From: JACZST01 sp964195155
GTDB lineage: Bacteria > Actinomycetota > Acidimicrobiia > Spongiisociales > UBA5794
Length of the DNA: 64,000 bases
NCBI GenBank assembly: GCA_964195155.1
Contig: CAXMOP010000079.1
Location: forward strand, 1 to 64,000
Direction: 5' to 3'
How positions within the stretch are numbered: position 1 is the first letter of the stretch; each line of letters starts with the position of its first letter. A program made the position numbers and the translations under genes. Shown piece by piece: positions 1 to 8,552 of the stretch. The notes beneath the pieces are model-generated. The model saw only the letters and a program-made list of their open reading frames with translations. It made no database searches and was not told the DNA's origin.

Positions 1-635
1 ACCCCGAGGGCGTAGAACCACACCGGGCCGCCATCCAACGAGGGCTGCATCGGTTGGGTGAGGAGCCGGATCATCCCGGCGGCAGCGATCGCCGCCGATG
101 CCGGGACCCCGAATCCGGGCCATCGATACGCTTTCCACACCGCGATGACCACCGCGGCGACGCCAAACAGCAGCGCTGCGTAGAGCCCGACCTGGTGCCG
201 CGTGATGGCGCTGCCCTCCTGGGCGACCGCCCACGGCAGATCAGACGCGGTGCCTAGGCACGCATCGCGGGCGATACAGCCGGCGTGCCATCCGGCGAGG
301 CCGGCGAGTGCGGCGGCGGCAACGCCGTCGGCCATAGGCACCAACTCGCGTCTGGAGAGCCAGGCGAACACCGCGATTGCTCCGAGGGTGGCCCCGACGG
401 TGGAGACACCGGCACGAACCAGCAGAACGTCGGCGGGATGGGTCACCGGGTTCACGCCGTCGAGGATCATTGCGACCAGGCGGCCGATGAAGATTCCGAG
501 CGCGGCGGAGGTGATAGCCACCTCGAACAGGTTGCCGGAGCAGCGAGAGGCGTTGCCGTGCCTGGCCTCCCACCACAGCATGGCGTAGAGGCCGGTGAGG
601 GCAAACGCCGCGGCGGCGAGGAGGGTGAATTCCAT
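1..635 (-). CDS. Lgt-like (prolipoprotein diacylglyceryl transferase family) membrane protein, C-terminus outside window
   Basis: An open frame read leftwards from ATG at 635-633 to the window edge (about 211 residues visible). The protein is strongly hydrophobic and follows the order of Lgt: an RAGVSTVGATLGA stretch matching the usual R-S-G-x-x-S-x-G-G helix, then WHAGCIARDACLG and DLPWAV, then HQVGLYAALL in place of HPTQLYEALL. The substrate-binding residues of true Lgt are therefore only partly kept (WHAGC instead of GRIGC). The start overlaps the stop of the upstream TlpA-like gene (TGATG), so the two are translationally coupled. A canonical lgt sits at 61.3 kb, so this copy probably has another role, perhaps paired with the thioredoxin-fold lipoprotein (inference). 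Confidence 0.7.
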   Translation of the reverse strand, partial: MEFTLLAAAAFALTGLYAMLWWEARHGNASRCSGNLFEVAITSAALGIFIGRLVAMILDGVNPVTHPADVLLVRAGVSTVGATLGAIAVFAWLSRRELVPMADGVAAAALAGLAGWHAGCIARDACLGTASDLPWAVAQEGSAITRHQVGLYAALLFGVAAVVIAVWKAYRWPGFGVPASAAIAAAGMIRLLTQPMQPSLDGGPVWFYALG

Positions 636-1108
636 CAGCCGTTGACCAACTCGTCGATCTGGAGTGCCAGCGTGCGCTCGTCGATCACCCCATAGTGGAG
701 GAATCGCAGTTCCCCCCCGGGGTCGTAGAAGAAGGTGAGCGGCACTCCCCGGCTCCCGCCAAGCTCGATCGGGATGGTCCCCCCTGAATCGGCCAGATGC
801 TCGATGGTGGCGCCCGGGAAGAACTCACTGATGAAAGCGGCAGCACCGGACGGAGAGTCCCGGACGTTGAGCCCGACCATCCGGACCTCCCCGTCGTAGC
901 GCCGGCTTGCCTTCGACAGCAACGGCGCCTCCGAACGGCACGGAACGCACCACGACGCCCAGACACTGAGCACCACCGGATCGGCGGATTCGGAGAGCAA
1001 GGTCCTGACCTCCCCAGCAGTGGTCGGCGGTGGCGGTTCGGCATCAACGGCCGCGTTTGACGAACAGGCGGCCAACAAAACCGTCAAGGCCAACAGGGTG
1101 CGACGCAT
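635..1108 (-). CDS. TlpA/ResA-like thioredoxin-fold lipoprotein
   Basis: 157 residues. The N-terminus is a short signal sequence ending in a lipobox (LLAAC, Cys15), so the protein should be exported and lipid-anchored. The thioredoxin-like domain carries the redox pair WCVPC (Cys54 and Cys57) after VVLSVWAS, and the TlpA-type PxTxF region appears as VPLTFFYDPGG. Known family members are thiol-disulfide oxidoreductases that reduce apocytochrome c or other extracytoplasmic cysteines. It lies 22 bp after the AAA+ gene and shares a TGATG stop/start with the Lgt-like gene, so all three probably form one transcript. Assignment to TlpA rather than a peroxiredoxin rests on the single WCxxC motif and the size. 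Confidence 0.88.
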   Translation of the reverse strand: MRRTLLALTVLLAACSSNAAVDAEPPPPTTAGEVRTLLSESADPVVLSVWASWCVPCRSEAPLLSKASRRYDGEVRMVGLNVRDSPSGAAAFISEFFPGATIEHLADSGGTIPIELGGSRGVPLTFFYDPGGELRFLHYGVIDERTLALQIDELVNG

Positions 1109-1130
1109 GACTTTGGAGGCTACCGGCGGG

Positions 1131-3116
1131 TCAGGCGGTGCCTTGCGGCGCCGTTGACGCGATCGATCGTTCGAGATCGTCGCGAGTCACCGTGATCGCG
1201 CTCGGGTCCCGGCGCAGTGCGGTGAGTGCCGCCTCGCGCAGGATCCCGGACAGGTCGGCAAAGGAGCGTCCCTCGGTGCCGGCCACCAACTCGTCGAGCT
1301 CGACATCATCAGCGAACGGCATCACGGAGATGTCAAAGAACGCTCGGCGAGCATCAGGGTGAGGCAGATCGAAATGCAGATGCACCTCGAAGCGTCCCGG
1401 GCGCAGCAAGGCCGGATCGACGAGGTCTCGCCGATTGGTTGCGCCGATGACGAACACGTTGCCCCGATCGGAGACGCCGTCGATCTCGGTAAGCAGGGCA
1501 GCCACCACAGAGTCGGTGACCGAGTTGGTCGAGTTCCCGCGCACCGGGGCAAGGGCGTCGAGCTCATCGAAGAACAAGATCGACGGGGCCACCGCACCGG
1601 CCCTGGCGAACACTTCCCGCACGGCTCGTTCGGACTCGCCGACCCACTTGTCGAGCAGCTCGGCTCCCTTGATCGGGAAGAACGCCGCACCGGACTCATG
1701 AGCAAGGGCACGCATGACATAGGTTTTGCCAGTCCCCGGCGGGCCATAGAGCAGCAGGCCCTTCGGCGGATCCACGCCGAGGCGGGTGAAACGCTCTGGA
1801 TCCTGCATCTGCCAGATCACCGATTCGGTGAGTCGCTGCTTGATGTCGACGAGATTCGCCACCCGCTCGAATCCATAGGAGGGGATCTCGCCGATCGGTG
1901 CCGCGCCGAGCGACGGCGTGGTGGCGTTGATCGCCGCCTCGAGGTCCCCCTGGGTGACCGGTCGACTTGCCCCCGCAGCCCGTGCTGATGCCTCCAGAAC
2001 AGCGGCGACGACATCGGCGGCGGAGAAGCCGGCCGACTGAGACGCCAGATGGCCGGTATCGAGATCTGCGGTGGGCACCCGGCTCAGAGCGGAAGAGAAC
2101 AGGAGCTGTCGGCGATGGTTGTCCGGCGGTGGGATCGACATCGTGCGCGGGAGCAACGGGCTGTTGGCCAAGTCCCCGGCCAGTACGCCGGCGTCGGTGG
2201 CCCCGAGCACCATGGCCACGCCGCGCTTCTCGGCGACGGCATCGATGAACCATCGCAGAATCGCGGCCACCTGGTTTCGGTACATCGCCTCCTCGCCTGC
2301 CACGGCGTCGATGCGATCGATGAAGATGACGCCCGGGGCGCGGGTGGCTCGCACTGCGGTTTCAAGCATGGTGAGTAGCCGCTCCGGCTTGAACACCAGG
2401 TCGACTTGGATCTCGCGCACCTCGCTGCCTGCGGCTTCGGCGGCGGCGGCGACCAGTGCCGACTTCCCGCCACCCGATGGCCCGTCGAGGATGACCCCGG
2501 CCACATCGGGCAGGCCCCAGGACCTTGGCAGGTCGTCCCTGGCGGTGAGGAGGGTGAGCCACCCGGTCAAAGTCGCCAGTTCGCCATCGAGCCCGGCGAT
2601 GAGAGCCTCGGCGGTGGTGGGGGAGTCATCGGATGCGCTCTTGTCGCGAACCACCACGTGATCGGCATCGTCTCCGGTGTTGATCAGGGTACGACCGGCT
2701 ACGAGGCCGGTACTGCCTGGGTCGACCGAGAGCACCCGTACCTCGACGAGGTCTGCCGGGCCGTCCCCATAGGAGCGATGGACGAGGGCGATGTCGCCTT
2801 CGGAAACGACGTTGCCCTGGAGCGACCGCGACAGGTCGCGATGGTCGAGGTCGGCAACGGCATCGACCACAACACGGTGGGCTTCAGTAACGAGAGCGCG
2901 TTCGACGTTGAGAGAAGACCCGTAGTCGATACCGGCGTTGGAACAGGTACGCGGACCGACCAGGAGCGCGTTCGGGCTCGGGACCGCGCCCGGCGCCACG
3001 AGGCAGTGGGTCTCACCGAGGGCGATGACACCGCCGCCCGGCAGGCCCATGGCGGTGAGCAGCGCCGAGTCGGCGTGTGCGACTGGGTCGGTCCCCGGTT
3101 GGACGATAAATCGCAT
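1131..3116 (-). CDS. CDC48/p97-like double AAA+ ATPase with degenerate first ATPase domain
   Basis: 661 residues: an N-terminal region of about 150 residues (double-psi-barrel-like CDC48 N domain is likely), then two AAA+ modules. Module D1 has Walker A GPSGGGKS (212-219) but its Walker B is FIDRID (265-270), with Arg where the catalytic Glu belongs, and sensor 1 is GATDAG. Module D2 is canonical: GPPGTGKT (458-465), LFFDELDALAP (514-524), GATNRR (558-563) and arginine fingers in LLRPGRF (571-577). D2 should power unfolding or remodelling while D1 probably binds ATP without hydrolysis (inference). Bacterial CDC48 homologues are found in actinobacteria; the substrate is unknown. It is first in a leftward group with the TlpA-like and Lgt-like genes. 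Confidence 0.88.
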   Translation of the reverse strand: MRFIVQPGTDPVAHADSALLTAMGLPGGGVIALGETHCLVAPGAVPSPNALLVGPRTCSNAGIDYGSSLNVERALVTEAHRVVVDAVADLDHRDLSRSLQGNVVSEGDIALVHRSYGDGPADLVEVRVLSVDPGSTGLVAGRTLINTGDDADHVVVRDKSASDDSPTTAEALIAGLDGELATLTGWLTLLTARDDLPRSWGLPDVAGVILDGPSGGGKSALVAAAAEAAGSEVREIQVDLVFKPERLLTMLETAVRATRAPGVIFIDRIDAVAGEEAMYRNQVAAILRWFIDAVAEKRGVAMVLGATDAGVLAGDLANSPLLPRTMSIPPPDNHRRQLLFSSALSRVPTADLDTGHLASQSAGFSAADVVAAVLEASARAAGASRPVTQGDLEAAINATTPSLGAAPIGEIPSYGFERVANLVDIKQRLTESVIWQMQDPERFTRLGVDPPKGLLLYGPPGTGKTYVMRALAHESGAAFFPIKGAELLDKWVGESERAVREVFARAGAVAPSILFFDELDALAPVRGNSTNSVTDSVVAALLTEIDGVSDRGNVFVIGATNRRDLVDPALLRPGRFEVHLHFDLPHPDARRAFFDISVMPFADDVELDELVAGTEGRSFADLSGILREAALTALRRDPSAITVTRDDLERSIASTAPQGTA

Positions 3117-3170
3117 AGCGGGAAGGTAGCGTGGCCGGATGGCAGCAACGATCGAACGGGGCCACCGTTG

Positions 3171-4799
3171 TCAGTTCGTCGCTGGGCCGAGGGCAGCGAC
3201 CGGACGCGCCGGGAGGGCGATCGTTCCGGAGGCATCGACGATGCGCACTCCGGATCGGGCCATCCATCGCCACACCAGGTGTGCCTCTTCTGCCGCCGGC
3301 ACCGACGGTGGCACGCCGGGCCCGCCGCCCCCGGGTGGGGACATCGCCACCAGCGGCGGCGTGCCCCGGTCGTTCCAGGCGGCGAGCAATCGGCCGTCGC
3401 CGATGATCGCCCCGTCGCCGGTTGCATCCTCGAGCCAGACCGTGCCCGCAGCTCGAAGCGCTTCCCAGGCCCGCCGCCGCTCCAGCGTTCGAGCCACCGC
3501 CCGATACCGATCGCGCACATCGGCCGCTTCCTCGAAGCGCTCGTCGCGGGCCATCGTCGCCATGCGATTGCGCAGTGGTTCGAGCAGGATCTCCGGCTCA
3601 TCGAGAATTCCCCGGCGCAGTCGATTGACGATGGCGGTGTACGCGTCCTCGTCAATCGACCCGTCGCACGGGCAGGCAGCGACACCGAGTTGGGAGAACG
3701 AGCACGCCGCGCTGAGCTTTGCCCCCCGGCCGTTGCAGCGTCGGATGGGGACGGCGTCCCACAGCCCATGGACCACCACCTCGGCCGTGCGCCGCGATCG
3801 GAAGGGGCCGAGATACGTCGCTCCGTCGTCTCTCAGGTTGCGTACCATCGACAATCGGGGAAATCGCTCGATGGTGAGTTTCACCCAGTGCGGGCTCCTG
3901 GCAGGTCGCGACCGTCGGTTGTAGCGCGGACGATGCTCGCCGATGAGGCGAAGCTCCTTGACCTCCGCTTCGAGTTCGGTAGCGCACACTTTGTGATCGA
4001 TGTGGTCGAGGTCGCGGAGCATCTGGGCAACCGACTTGCGGTCGTCGCCGTAGAAGTAGGACTTGACCCTGGTCCGCAGGTTCTTCGCCTTGCCAACGTA
4101 GATGATCGACCCATCACGGTCGACGAAGGAATACACGCCAGGTCGGCGCGGCAGGTCACCGGTCAGCTCGATTTTGTCGTAGTGGGCGGCCCCGCGGGCG
4201 GTCGGCAGGGTGAGCAGCTCGTCGAGATGGGTGACACCGAGCGTGCCCGCCCGTTCGAGGAGTGCAAAGAAGACGTGTGCGGTGGCCCGAGCGTCATCGA
4301 GGGCGCGGTGCGTCGGAGGGGTCGGGGAGGCGAAGTGCTTCGCCAGTGAAGACAGCCGCAGGTTGCGCACCTCCTGGCGGACGAGCCGCCTGGCCAGCCC
4401 CATGGTGTCGACGGACCGGTTCGGCAACTGCTCATACCCGAGCCGCCGTGCCGAGGCATTGAGGAAGGACAGGTCGAACCGGATGTTGTGCCCGACGATG
4501 ACCGCGTCTCCGATGAATTCGAGGAACGCCGGCAGCGCCTGCTCGATGCTCGGCGCCGGCAGCACCATCGTCTGGGTGATCCCGGTGAGCACCGTGATGA
4601 ACGGGGGAATCTCCACCCCGGGATCGACCAGGGTCTGGAAGGTGCCATCGAGCTCGCCCCCGACATAGCGGACGGCCCCGATCTCGGTGATCTCGCAATC
4701 GTCTGCGGTGGCGCCCGTGGTCTCGAGGTCGAGGATGCAGAATGGCACGGCATGAAGCGGCGCTCCCATGTCATCGAACCGTCGTTGTCCTACCAGCAT
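3171..4799 (-). CDS. DEDDh exonuclease / GIY-YIG (UvrC N-terminal, Cho-like) fusion nuclease
   Basis: 542 residues. The N-terminal third is a DnaQ-type 3'-5' exonuclease: ILDLETTG (Asp24, Glu26), HNIRFDLSFLN (Asp109) and HRALDDA (His164, Asp168/169). A GIY-YIG nuclease follows, with GVYSF at 221-225 and IIYVGKAKNLRTRVKSYF at 232-249, then a UvrC-like stretch (YLGPFRSR) and a UVR-like helix pair. The architecture is the actinobacterial exonuclease/UvrC-N fusion and resembles E. coli Cho joined to an exonuclease. It should incise damaged DNA and process the product. ATG 4799 gives a good N-terminus just before the first exonuclease motif. An SOS box lies 28 bp upstream, so it is probably LexA-regulated, as cho is in E. 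coli. Confidence 0.9.
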   Translation of the reverse strand: MLVGQRRFDDMGAPLHAVPFCILDLETTGATADDCEITEIGAVRYVGGELDGTFQTLVDPGVEIPPFITVLTGITQTMVLPAPSIEQALPAFLEFIGDAVIVGHNIRFDLSFLNASARRLGYEQLPNRSVDTMGLARRLVRQEVRNLRLSSLAKHFASPTPPTHRALDDARATAHVFFALLERAGTLGVTHLDELLTLPTARGAAHYDKIELTGDLPRRPGVYSFVDRDGSIIYVGKAKNLRTRVKSYFYGDDRKSVAQMLRDLDHIDHKVCATELEAEVKELRLIGEHRPRYNRRSRPARSPHWVKLTIERFPRLSMVRNLRDDGATYLGPFRSRRTAEVVVHGLWDAVPIRRCNGRGAKLSAACSFSQLGVAACPCDGSIDEDAYTAIVNRLRRGILDEPEILLEPLRNRMATMARDERFEEAADVRDRYRAVARTLERRRAWEALRAAGTVWLEDATGDGAIIGDGRLLAAWNDRGTPPLVAMSPPGGGGPGVPPSVPAAEEAHLVWRWMARSGVRIVDASGTIALPARPVAALGPATN

Positions 4800-4826
4800 G
4801 TGGCCTCCCGCAGGGCGACGCTATCT

Positions 4827-4840
4827 CGAACAGGTGTTCG
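4827..4840. promoter_or_regulatory. LexA SOS box (CGAAC-N4-GTTCG) upstream of the Cho-like nuclease
   Basis: The perfect inverted repeat CGAACAGGTGTTCG matches the mycobacterial/actinobacterial LexA operator consensus CGAAC-N4-GTTCG. It lies in the 108-bp divergent spacer, 28 bp upstream of the ATG of the exonuclease/GIY-YIG gene and 67 bp before the DsbA-fold gene. Control of the nuclease is the natural reading. Confidence 0.8.
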
Positions 4841-4907
4841 GTGCAACGATACGGATCGGCTGTGACAGATACTTGCACTGGGGGCTCTCAGCCTGGAGAC
4901 TGCGGCC

Positions 4908-5429
4908 ATGCGCTTCGAGGGCCGGGTCTATTTCGATTTCGCCAATCCCGCCGTGTGGTGGCTCTACCGCTTCTTCGGGGTGGCGGCAAAAGACGGCGCC
5001 GAGCTCCGACTGGACTGGCGGCCATTCGACGTCGACGGCGATGTCGCCTCGCGTAGAGCGCTGGCGAGCTATGCCGCGGTGCAAAAGGAGGTACCCGACC
5101 GCCAGGGCGCCTATCTCCAGGCGCTCCTGGCTCTACGCCACCACCAGGGAGAAGACCTTGGCTCGTCGGAGACGCTCGCCGCCGCGGCCGACGCCGCACG
5201 AGTAGCGGCCCCGTCGGTGTCGAACGTTGAATGGTTCGACCGGGTCGCCGAGGAAACCCTGGAGGGCCGCAAACTGGGTGTGGTGGCGACCCCATCGGTG
5301 TACCGGCACGGCCCTGTGCTCCACGTCGAGACCAACATGGCAGCGATGAGCGGTGACGTGCTGGGGCGCTTGCGGTTGATCGACAGTGTCCTCGCGGATG
5401 ACGGGATCTGGCGGCTGTCGAAGCCTTAG
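4908..5429 (+). CDS. DsbA-like thioredoxin-fold protein lacking the CxxC pair
   Basis: 173 residues starting MRFEGRVYFDFANPAVWW. The beta strand YFDFANP occupies the place where DsbA/FrnE/2-hydroxychromene-2-carboxylate isomerase proteins have their active-site loop, but there is no cysteine pair. The cis-proline region VVATPSVYRHG is clear, and the helical insert (residues about 45-120) is typical of the family. No signal peptide is visible, so it is cytoplasmic. It may act like an HCCA-isomerase/glutathione-transferase-kappa relative or merely bind a thiol. It runs alone, diverging from the Cho-like nuclease and converging on the methyltransferase gene. Confidence 0.7.
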   Translation: MRFEGRVYFDFANPAVWWLYRFFGVAAKDGAELRLDWRPFDVDGDVASRRALASYAAVQKEVPDRQGAYLQALLALRHHQGEDLGSSETLAAAADAARVAAPSVSNVEWFDRVAEETLEGRKLGVVATPSVYRHGPVLHVETNMAAMSGDVLGRLRLIDSVLADDGIWRLSKP

Positions 5430-5508
5430 CGCTCGGCTGGCGCCTCGCTTGAGTAGCTGAAGCCTCGGCTACTCGGCTGCTTCGGTACTCGGCTACTTCG
5501 CTACTTCT
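5430..5508. repeat. Word-repeat intergenic element (GGCTACTT/CGGCTACTC type) between convergent genes
   Basis: Directly after the TAG of the DsbA-fold gene the sequence becomes a run of related words: GAGTAGCTGAAG, CGGCTACTCGG, CTGCTTCGG, TACTCGG, CTACTTCG, CTACTTC. Short arms such as GAGTAGC (5451-5457) and GCTACTC can pair. The element overlaps the last codons and TAG stop of the leftward methyltransferase gene (5493-5508), so it forms that protein's REVAK tail. One of several such elements in the window. Confidence 0.6.
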
Positions 5509-6266
5509 CTCTGCCGGACCGCCTCGTACAGCACGATTGCCGCCGCAACCGAGGTGTTCAGCGAGTCGGCCTCACCCGCCATCGGGATCCGCACGGCGGT
5601 TCCAACGTCCAGCCAACGGTCGGTCACCCCGGCGTGCTCGGAACCAACGACGATCGATACCCGTCCGGTGAGATCGGCCTCCCAAACCAGGGATCCGGCG
5701 TCGGGCGTCAGCACCACGACCGAGCCGCGGGCGGTCGCCCATCGAACGACTGTGGCGGCGTCGCTGAGCGCAACCGGAACCGTGAACAGGGAGCCCTGCG
5801 ACGCCCGGATGACATTGGGGTTGAAGAGGTCCACGGTCGGATCGGTGGCGACGACGCCGGCACCGGCTCCATCTGCGGTGCGGAGCATGGCGCCGAGGTT
5901 GCCCGGTTTCTCTGTGCCTTCTGCAACGAGCACCAGGTCACTCTCGATCCCGTCGGGCGCAGGCGCCCACGACTCGGCGACGCCGACGATGCCATCCGGG
6001 CCCTGTCGGATCGACAGCTTCTCGAACGGCGCTTCGCCAACGGTGGTGACCACCGGGGCACCGTCGGCAACCGCGTGTGCCTCCGGTGTCGCCAACGCGG
6101 GACTGAAGATGATCTCGTCGATGATGACACCGGCGTCGATGGCCCGGGCAAGCTCGCGGGCACCCTCGATCAGGAACCGTTGTGCGGCGTTGCGGCCGCG
6201 GCGCGTCTTGAGCTTTGCCAGCTCACGGACATGGGGGTTGGAAGCGCTGGTGATGTCGACGCTCAC
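5493..6266 (-). CDS. TrmH/SpoU-family RNA 2'-O-methyltransferase
   Basis: 257 residues from GTG at 6266. The N-terminal substrate-binding part (NPHVRELAKLKTRRGR) is followed by the SPOUT knot domain with its three motifs: EKPGNLGAMLRTADG, VVGSEHAGV and IPMAGEADSLNTSVAAA. Members methylate ribose 2'-OH in rRNA or tRNA using SAM and fold as knotted dimers. The GTG start overlaps the TGA stop of the TPM-domain gene by 4 bp (GTGA), so the much longer open frame upstream is only its antisense-like extension through the Gly-rich coding region. The last residues come from a repeat-word element. Exact RNA target (for example 23S Gm2251-type) cannot be told. Confidence 0.9.
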   Translation of the reverse strand: MSVDITSASNPHVRELAKLKTRRGRNAAQRFLIEGARELARAIDAGVIIDEIIFSPALATPEAHAVADGAPVVTTVGEAPFEKLSIRQGPDGIVGVAESWAPAPDGIESDLVLVAEGTEKPGNLGAMLRTADGAGAGVVATDPTVDLFNPNVIRASQGSLFTVPVALSDAATVVRWATARGSVVVLTPDAGSLVWEADLTGRVSIVVGSEHAGVTDRWLDVGTAVRIPMAGEADSLNTSVAAAIVLYEAVRQREVAK

Positions 6267-8512
6267 CAGCCTCCTCCGCCCCCCGACGAGAACCCTCCAC
6301 CGCCGCCGAAGCCGCCGAAGCTTCCGCCGCTCCACGACGAGCCGCCGCCCCACGACCCGCCTCCGCTGGAGCCAAACCCGCCTCCGCCGCCCCACCATGA
6401 GCCGGTGTCCTGGGACCAGGACCGGTCACCGTAGATCGGTTCCCAGCCAAACGAGTCCCGGGCGCCGCGGGTCACGATCCAGTGGTAGAAGAAGAAGGTG
6501 TAGGGATCGAACGACCCGATGCCCGTAGGGATCTGGCTCCCGCCCCAACTGTCCTGCTGCCCGCTGGTCCCGGCATGGGCCAGTTCGGGGGCGAAGCGGT
6601 CGGCGTCGTTGATCGAGCTTGCCTCGAGCGCCCGGCGTTGTGCGGCGTACGCAAGTGCGAACTCCTGCGGTCCGCGCGGATCGGATGCGCCGAACGCAGC
6701 GGCAACGTCGGCGTATGAGCCCTCGAGTCCCAGGCTGAGGAGCGCGTCTCTGGCATCGATCCAGCGACGCATGGCCTGGGCGGGCTCCAGCGAAATGGCA
6801 AGCACACCGGCAACCGTCTTTGCCGTTGGGGCATCGACGTGCTGCGCCAGCTGGTCACGAAGCTGAAGATACACGGCGGCGCCGTCGTCTCTCCGGCTGA
6901 TCAACGCAGCGGTGATCGCCACTGGGAGGTCGAGCCGCCGCGCTTCCTGGCGGACCCGTTCGGCCTCACCCCTGCTCAGAAGGCCTGCCAGCGCATACTC
7001 CACCGCTTCGGCGGGGGAGAAGCCGCGAGCGCGGTGCCGGCGGTATCCGGCGTTGAATTCCTCGACGTTGTCTTCGTCATTGTTCATCAACAACAGCGCG
7101 GCGACACCTGCCGGGTCGAGCCCATCGTCGACGAGCGCCGATCCTTCCCGATCGAGTTGGCGTCGCACCGTCTCGTAGCGCGCCACCGCGGTATCGACAT
7201 CGTCGGTGAGATCCGCAAGGGCGGCGGCGACTGCGGGACGGGCCGTCGAGTCCGGTAGCCGGTCATAGAGGTCCTCGAGCCGCCCGGCCTTCACCCGAGC
7301 CTCGTCCGCTACGGCGCGGTACCGGCCGGTGCTGTCACCGAGTGGTGCATCGTTGTCGAGCACCGAGGCCGCTTCAGCAATGGCGACGCCGAGCGATGTG
7401 GCAACGACCGGGCCGATGTCGGTCGACACCAGGTCGGCGACCAGCGCGTCGCCGGTTCTTCGCCTCGCCGCCGCCACCCGGTGGGGGCGCAGCGATTCGA
7501 TGATGCGCCGCAGCCCGAGACGTTTGGACTCGAACAGCGATTCGTCTTCGAGATCGACGGCGAGGGCATCGGTCGCCGCCTGCTGGACGGCCTCCTCAAG
7601 CAACTGTCGTTCCTGGGATGCGCGAAGGTCAAGCGGCTCCCGGGTGTCGGTGACCAGGCGATCTCGGGCAATGACGTCGATCAGGCCGTAGTTCCACATT
7701 GCCCGCAACGCGGCGTTGTCGGCCGGGTCGTCGCGCGAGATGCGCTGGAGCTCGGCGACTGCGTCACCGGTTGCCACGTCGGGCGCGTCCGGAGCCGACA
7801 AGGCGTAGTCGTCGTAGCGCGGCAGGTCCTGGCCGGAAGGCTCCAACGTGGCAAGGTCGCCATCGACGAGGCGCTGCCGCTCGGTCGCCATCCGATCCCG
7901 CTTCGCCTGCCGGTCTCTCCGGATCGCCAGGAAGATCAGCAACCCCCCCACGGCGACGATGAGAGCGACGATGATCAACAGGAACGGGAGCGTGCTGAGC
8001 GACGGGAATCCCCAGGTGTCGTTTGGCGCATCGCGTGACAGTGATTGATCGACGGTCACCACGATTGCGGTGAGACCGGCGTCCCAGTCGCCTGCCTCGA
8101 AGAACGGTGCCGCGGCGGCCGCGACGTCGCCGCCGGACACCGTGGCGTTGCGCTGGGCGGCGAGCTCGACGCGGCGCTCGTCGAGCGAGACCAGGACGAG
8201 AACCCCGTTCTCCTCGACCGGATCGCCGACCCCCCAGGCGTTGGCCAGCTCGGCTGCGAACACCGCGGGGTTGTCGCCGCGGCTGTCTTGCACAACGACG
8301 AGGACGAACGGGCTCTGGTGCTTTTCGTTGAGCCTGGCCACGCTGTCCTCGATGCGTTGCCGGTCGGTGGCGACCCCCGGCTCATCCGTGAAGAATCCCT
8401 GGCACGCCACGCCCCGGTACACGCCGCAGTCGATGGGCTCCTGCGCTGCAACGGGCATGGCACCGAGTGCCGCGACCGTCAACGCAAGGGCGAATGTGGC
8501 CAGGAGGCGCAT
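6263..8512 (-). CDS. Exported TPM-domain protein with long helical region and Gly-rich tail
   Basis: 749 residues from ATG 8512; the open frame continues upstream, but MRLLATFALALTVAALG is a clear signal peptide. Residues about 28-165 form a TPM (PF04536) domain with the usual GVLVLVSLDERRVEL strand. One TM helix follows (PFLLIIVALIVAVGGLLIFLAI), then about 450 helical, charged residues, ending in a tail of Gly/Ser/Trp repeats (GGGGGFSSGGGGGW). Such proteins are anchored in the membrane with the TPM domain outside; the Gly-rich C-terminus is common in YgcG-like members. The function is not established (TPM domains are linked to photosystem repair or phosphatase activity in plants). It is translationally coupled to the methyltransferase. 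Confidence 0.82.
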   Translation of the reverse strand: MRLLATFALALTVAALGAMPVAAQEPIDCGVYRGVACQGFFTDEPGVATDRQRIEDSVARLNEKHQSPFVLVVVQDSRGDNPAVFAAELANAWGVGDPVEENGVLVLVSLDERRVELAAQRNATVSGGDVAAAAAPFFEAGDWDAGLTAIVVTVDQSLSRDAPNDTWGFPSLSTLPFLLIIVALIVAVGGLLIFLAIRRDRQAKRDRMATERQRLVDGDLATLEPSGQDLPRYDDYALSAPDAPDVATGDAVAELQRISRDDPADNAALRAMWNYGLIDVIARDRLVTDTREPLDLRASQERQLLEEAVQQAATDALAVDLEDESLFESKRLGLRRIIESLRPHRVAAARRRTGDALVADLVSTDIGPVVATSLGVAIAEAASVLDNDAPLGDSTGRYRAVADEARVKAGRLEDLYDRLPDSTARPAVAAALADLTDDVDTAVARYETVRRQLDREGSALVDDGLDPAGVAALLLMNNDEDNVEEFNAGYRRHRARGFSPAEAVEYALAGLLSRGEAERVRQEARRLDLPVAITAALISRRDDGAAVYLQLRDQLAQHVDAPTAKTVAGVLAISLEPAQAMRRWIDARDALLSLGLEGSYADVAAAFGASDPRGPQEFALAYAAQRRALEASSINDADRFAPELAHAGTSGQQDSWGGSQIPTGIGSFDPYTFFFYHWIVTRGARDSFGWEPIYGDRSWSQDTGSWWGGGGGFGSSGGGSWGGGSSWSGGSFGGFGGGGGFSSGGGGGW

Positions 8513-8552
8513 AGCGCGATGGTCGCACATTCCGCATGGGTACCGTTCGCCC

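Noticed and set aside
2406..4349. 647-codon open frame on the + strand
   Set aside because: Antisense to the AAA+ and nuclease genes; no family motif and unlikely composition. A typical GC-rich shadow.
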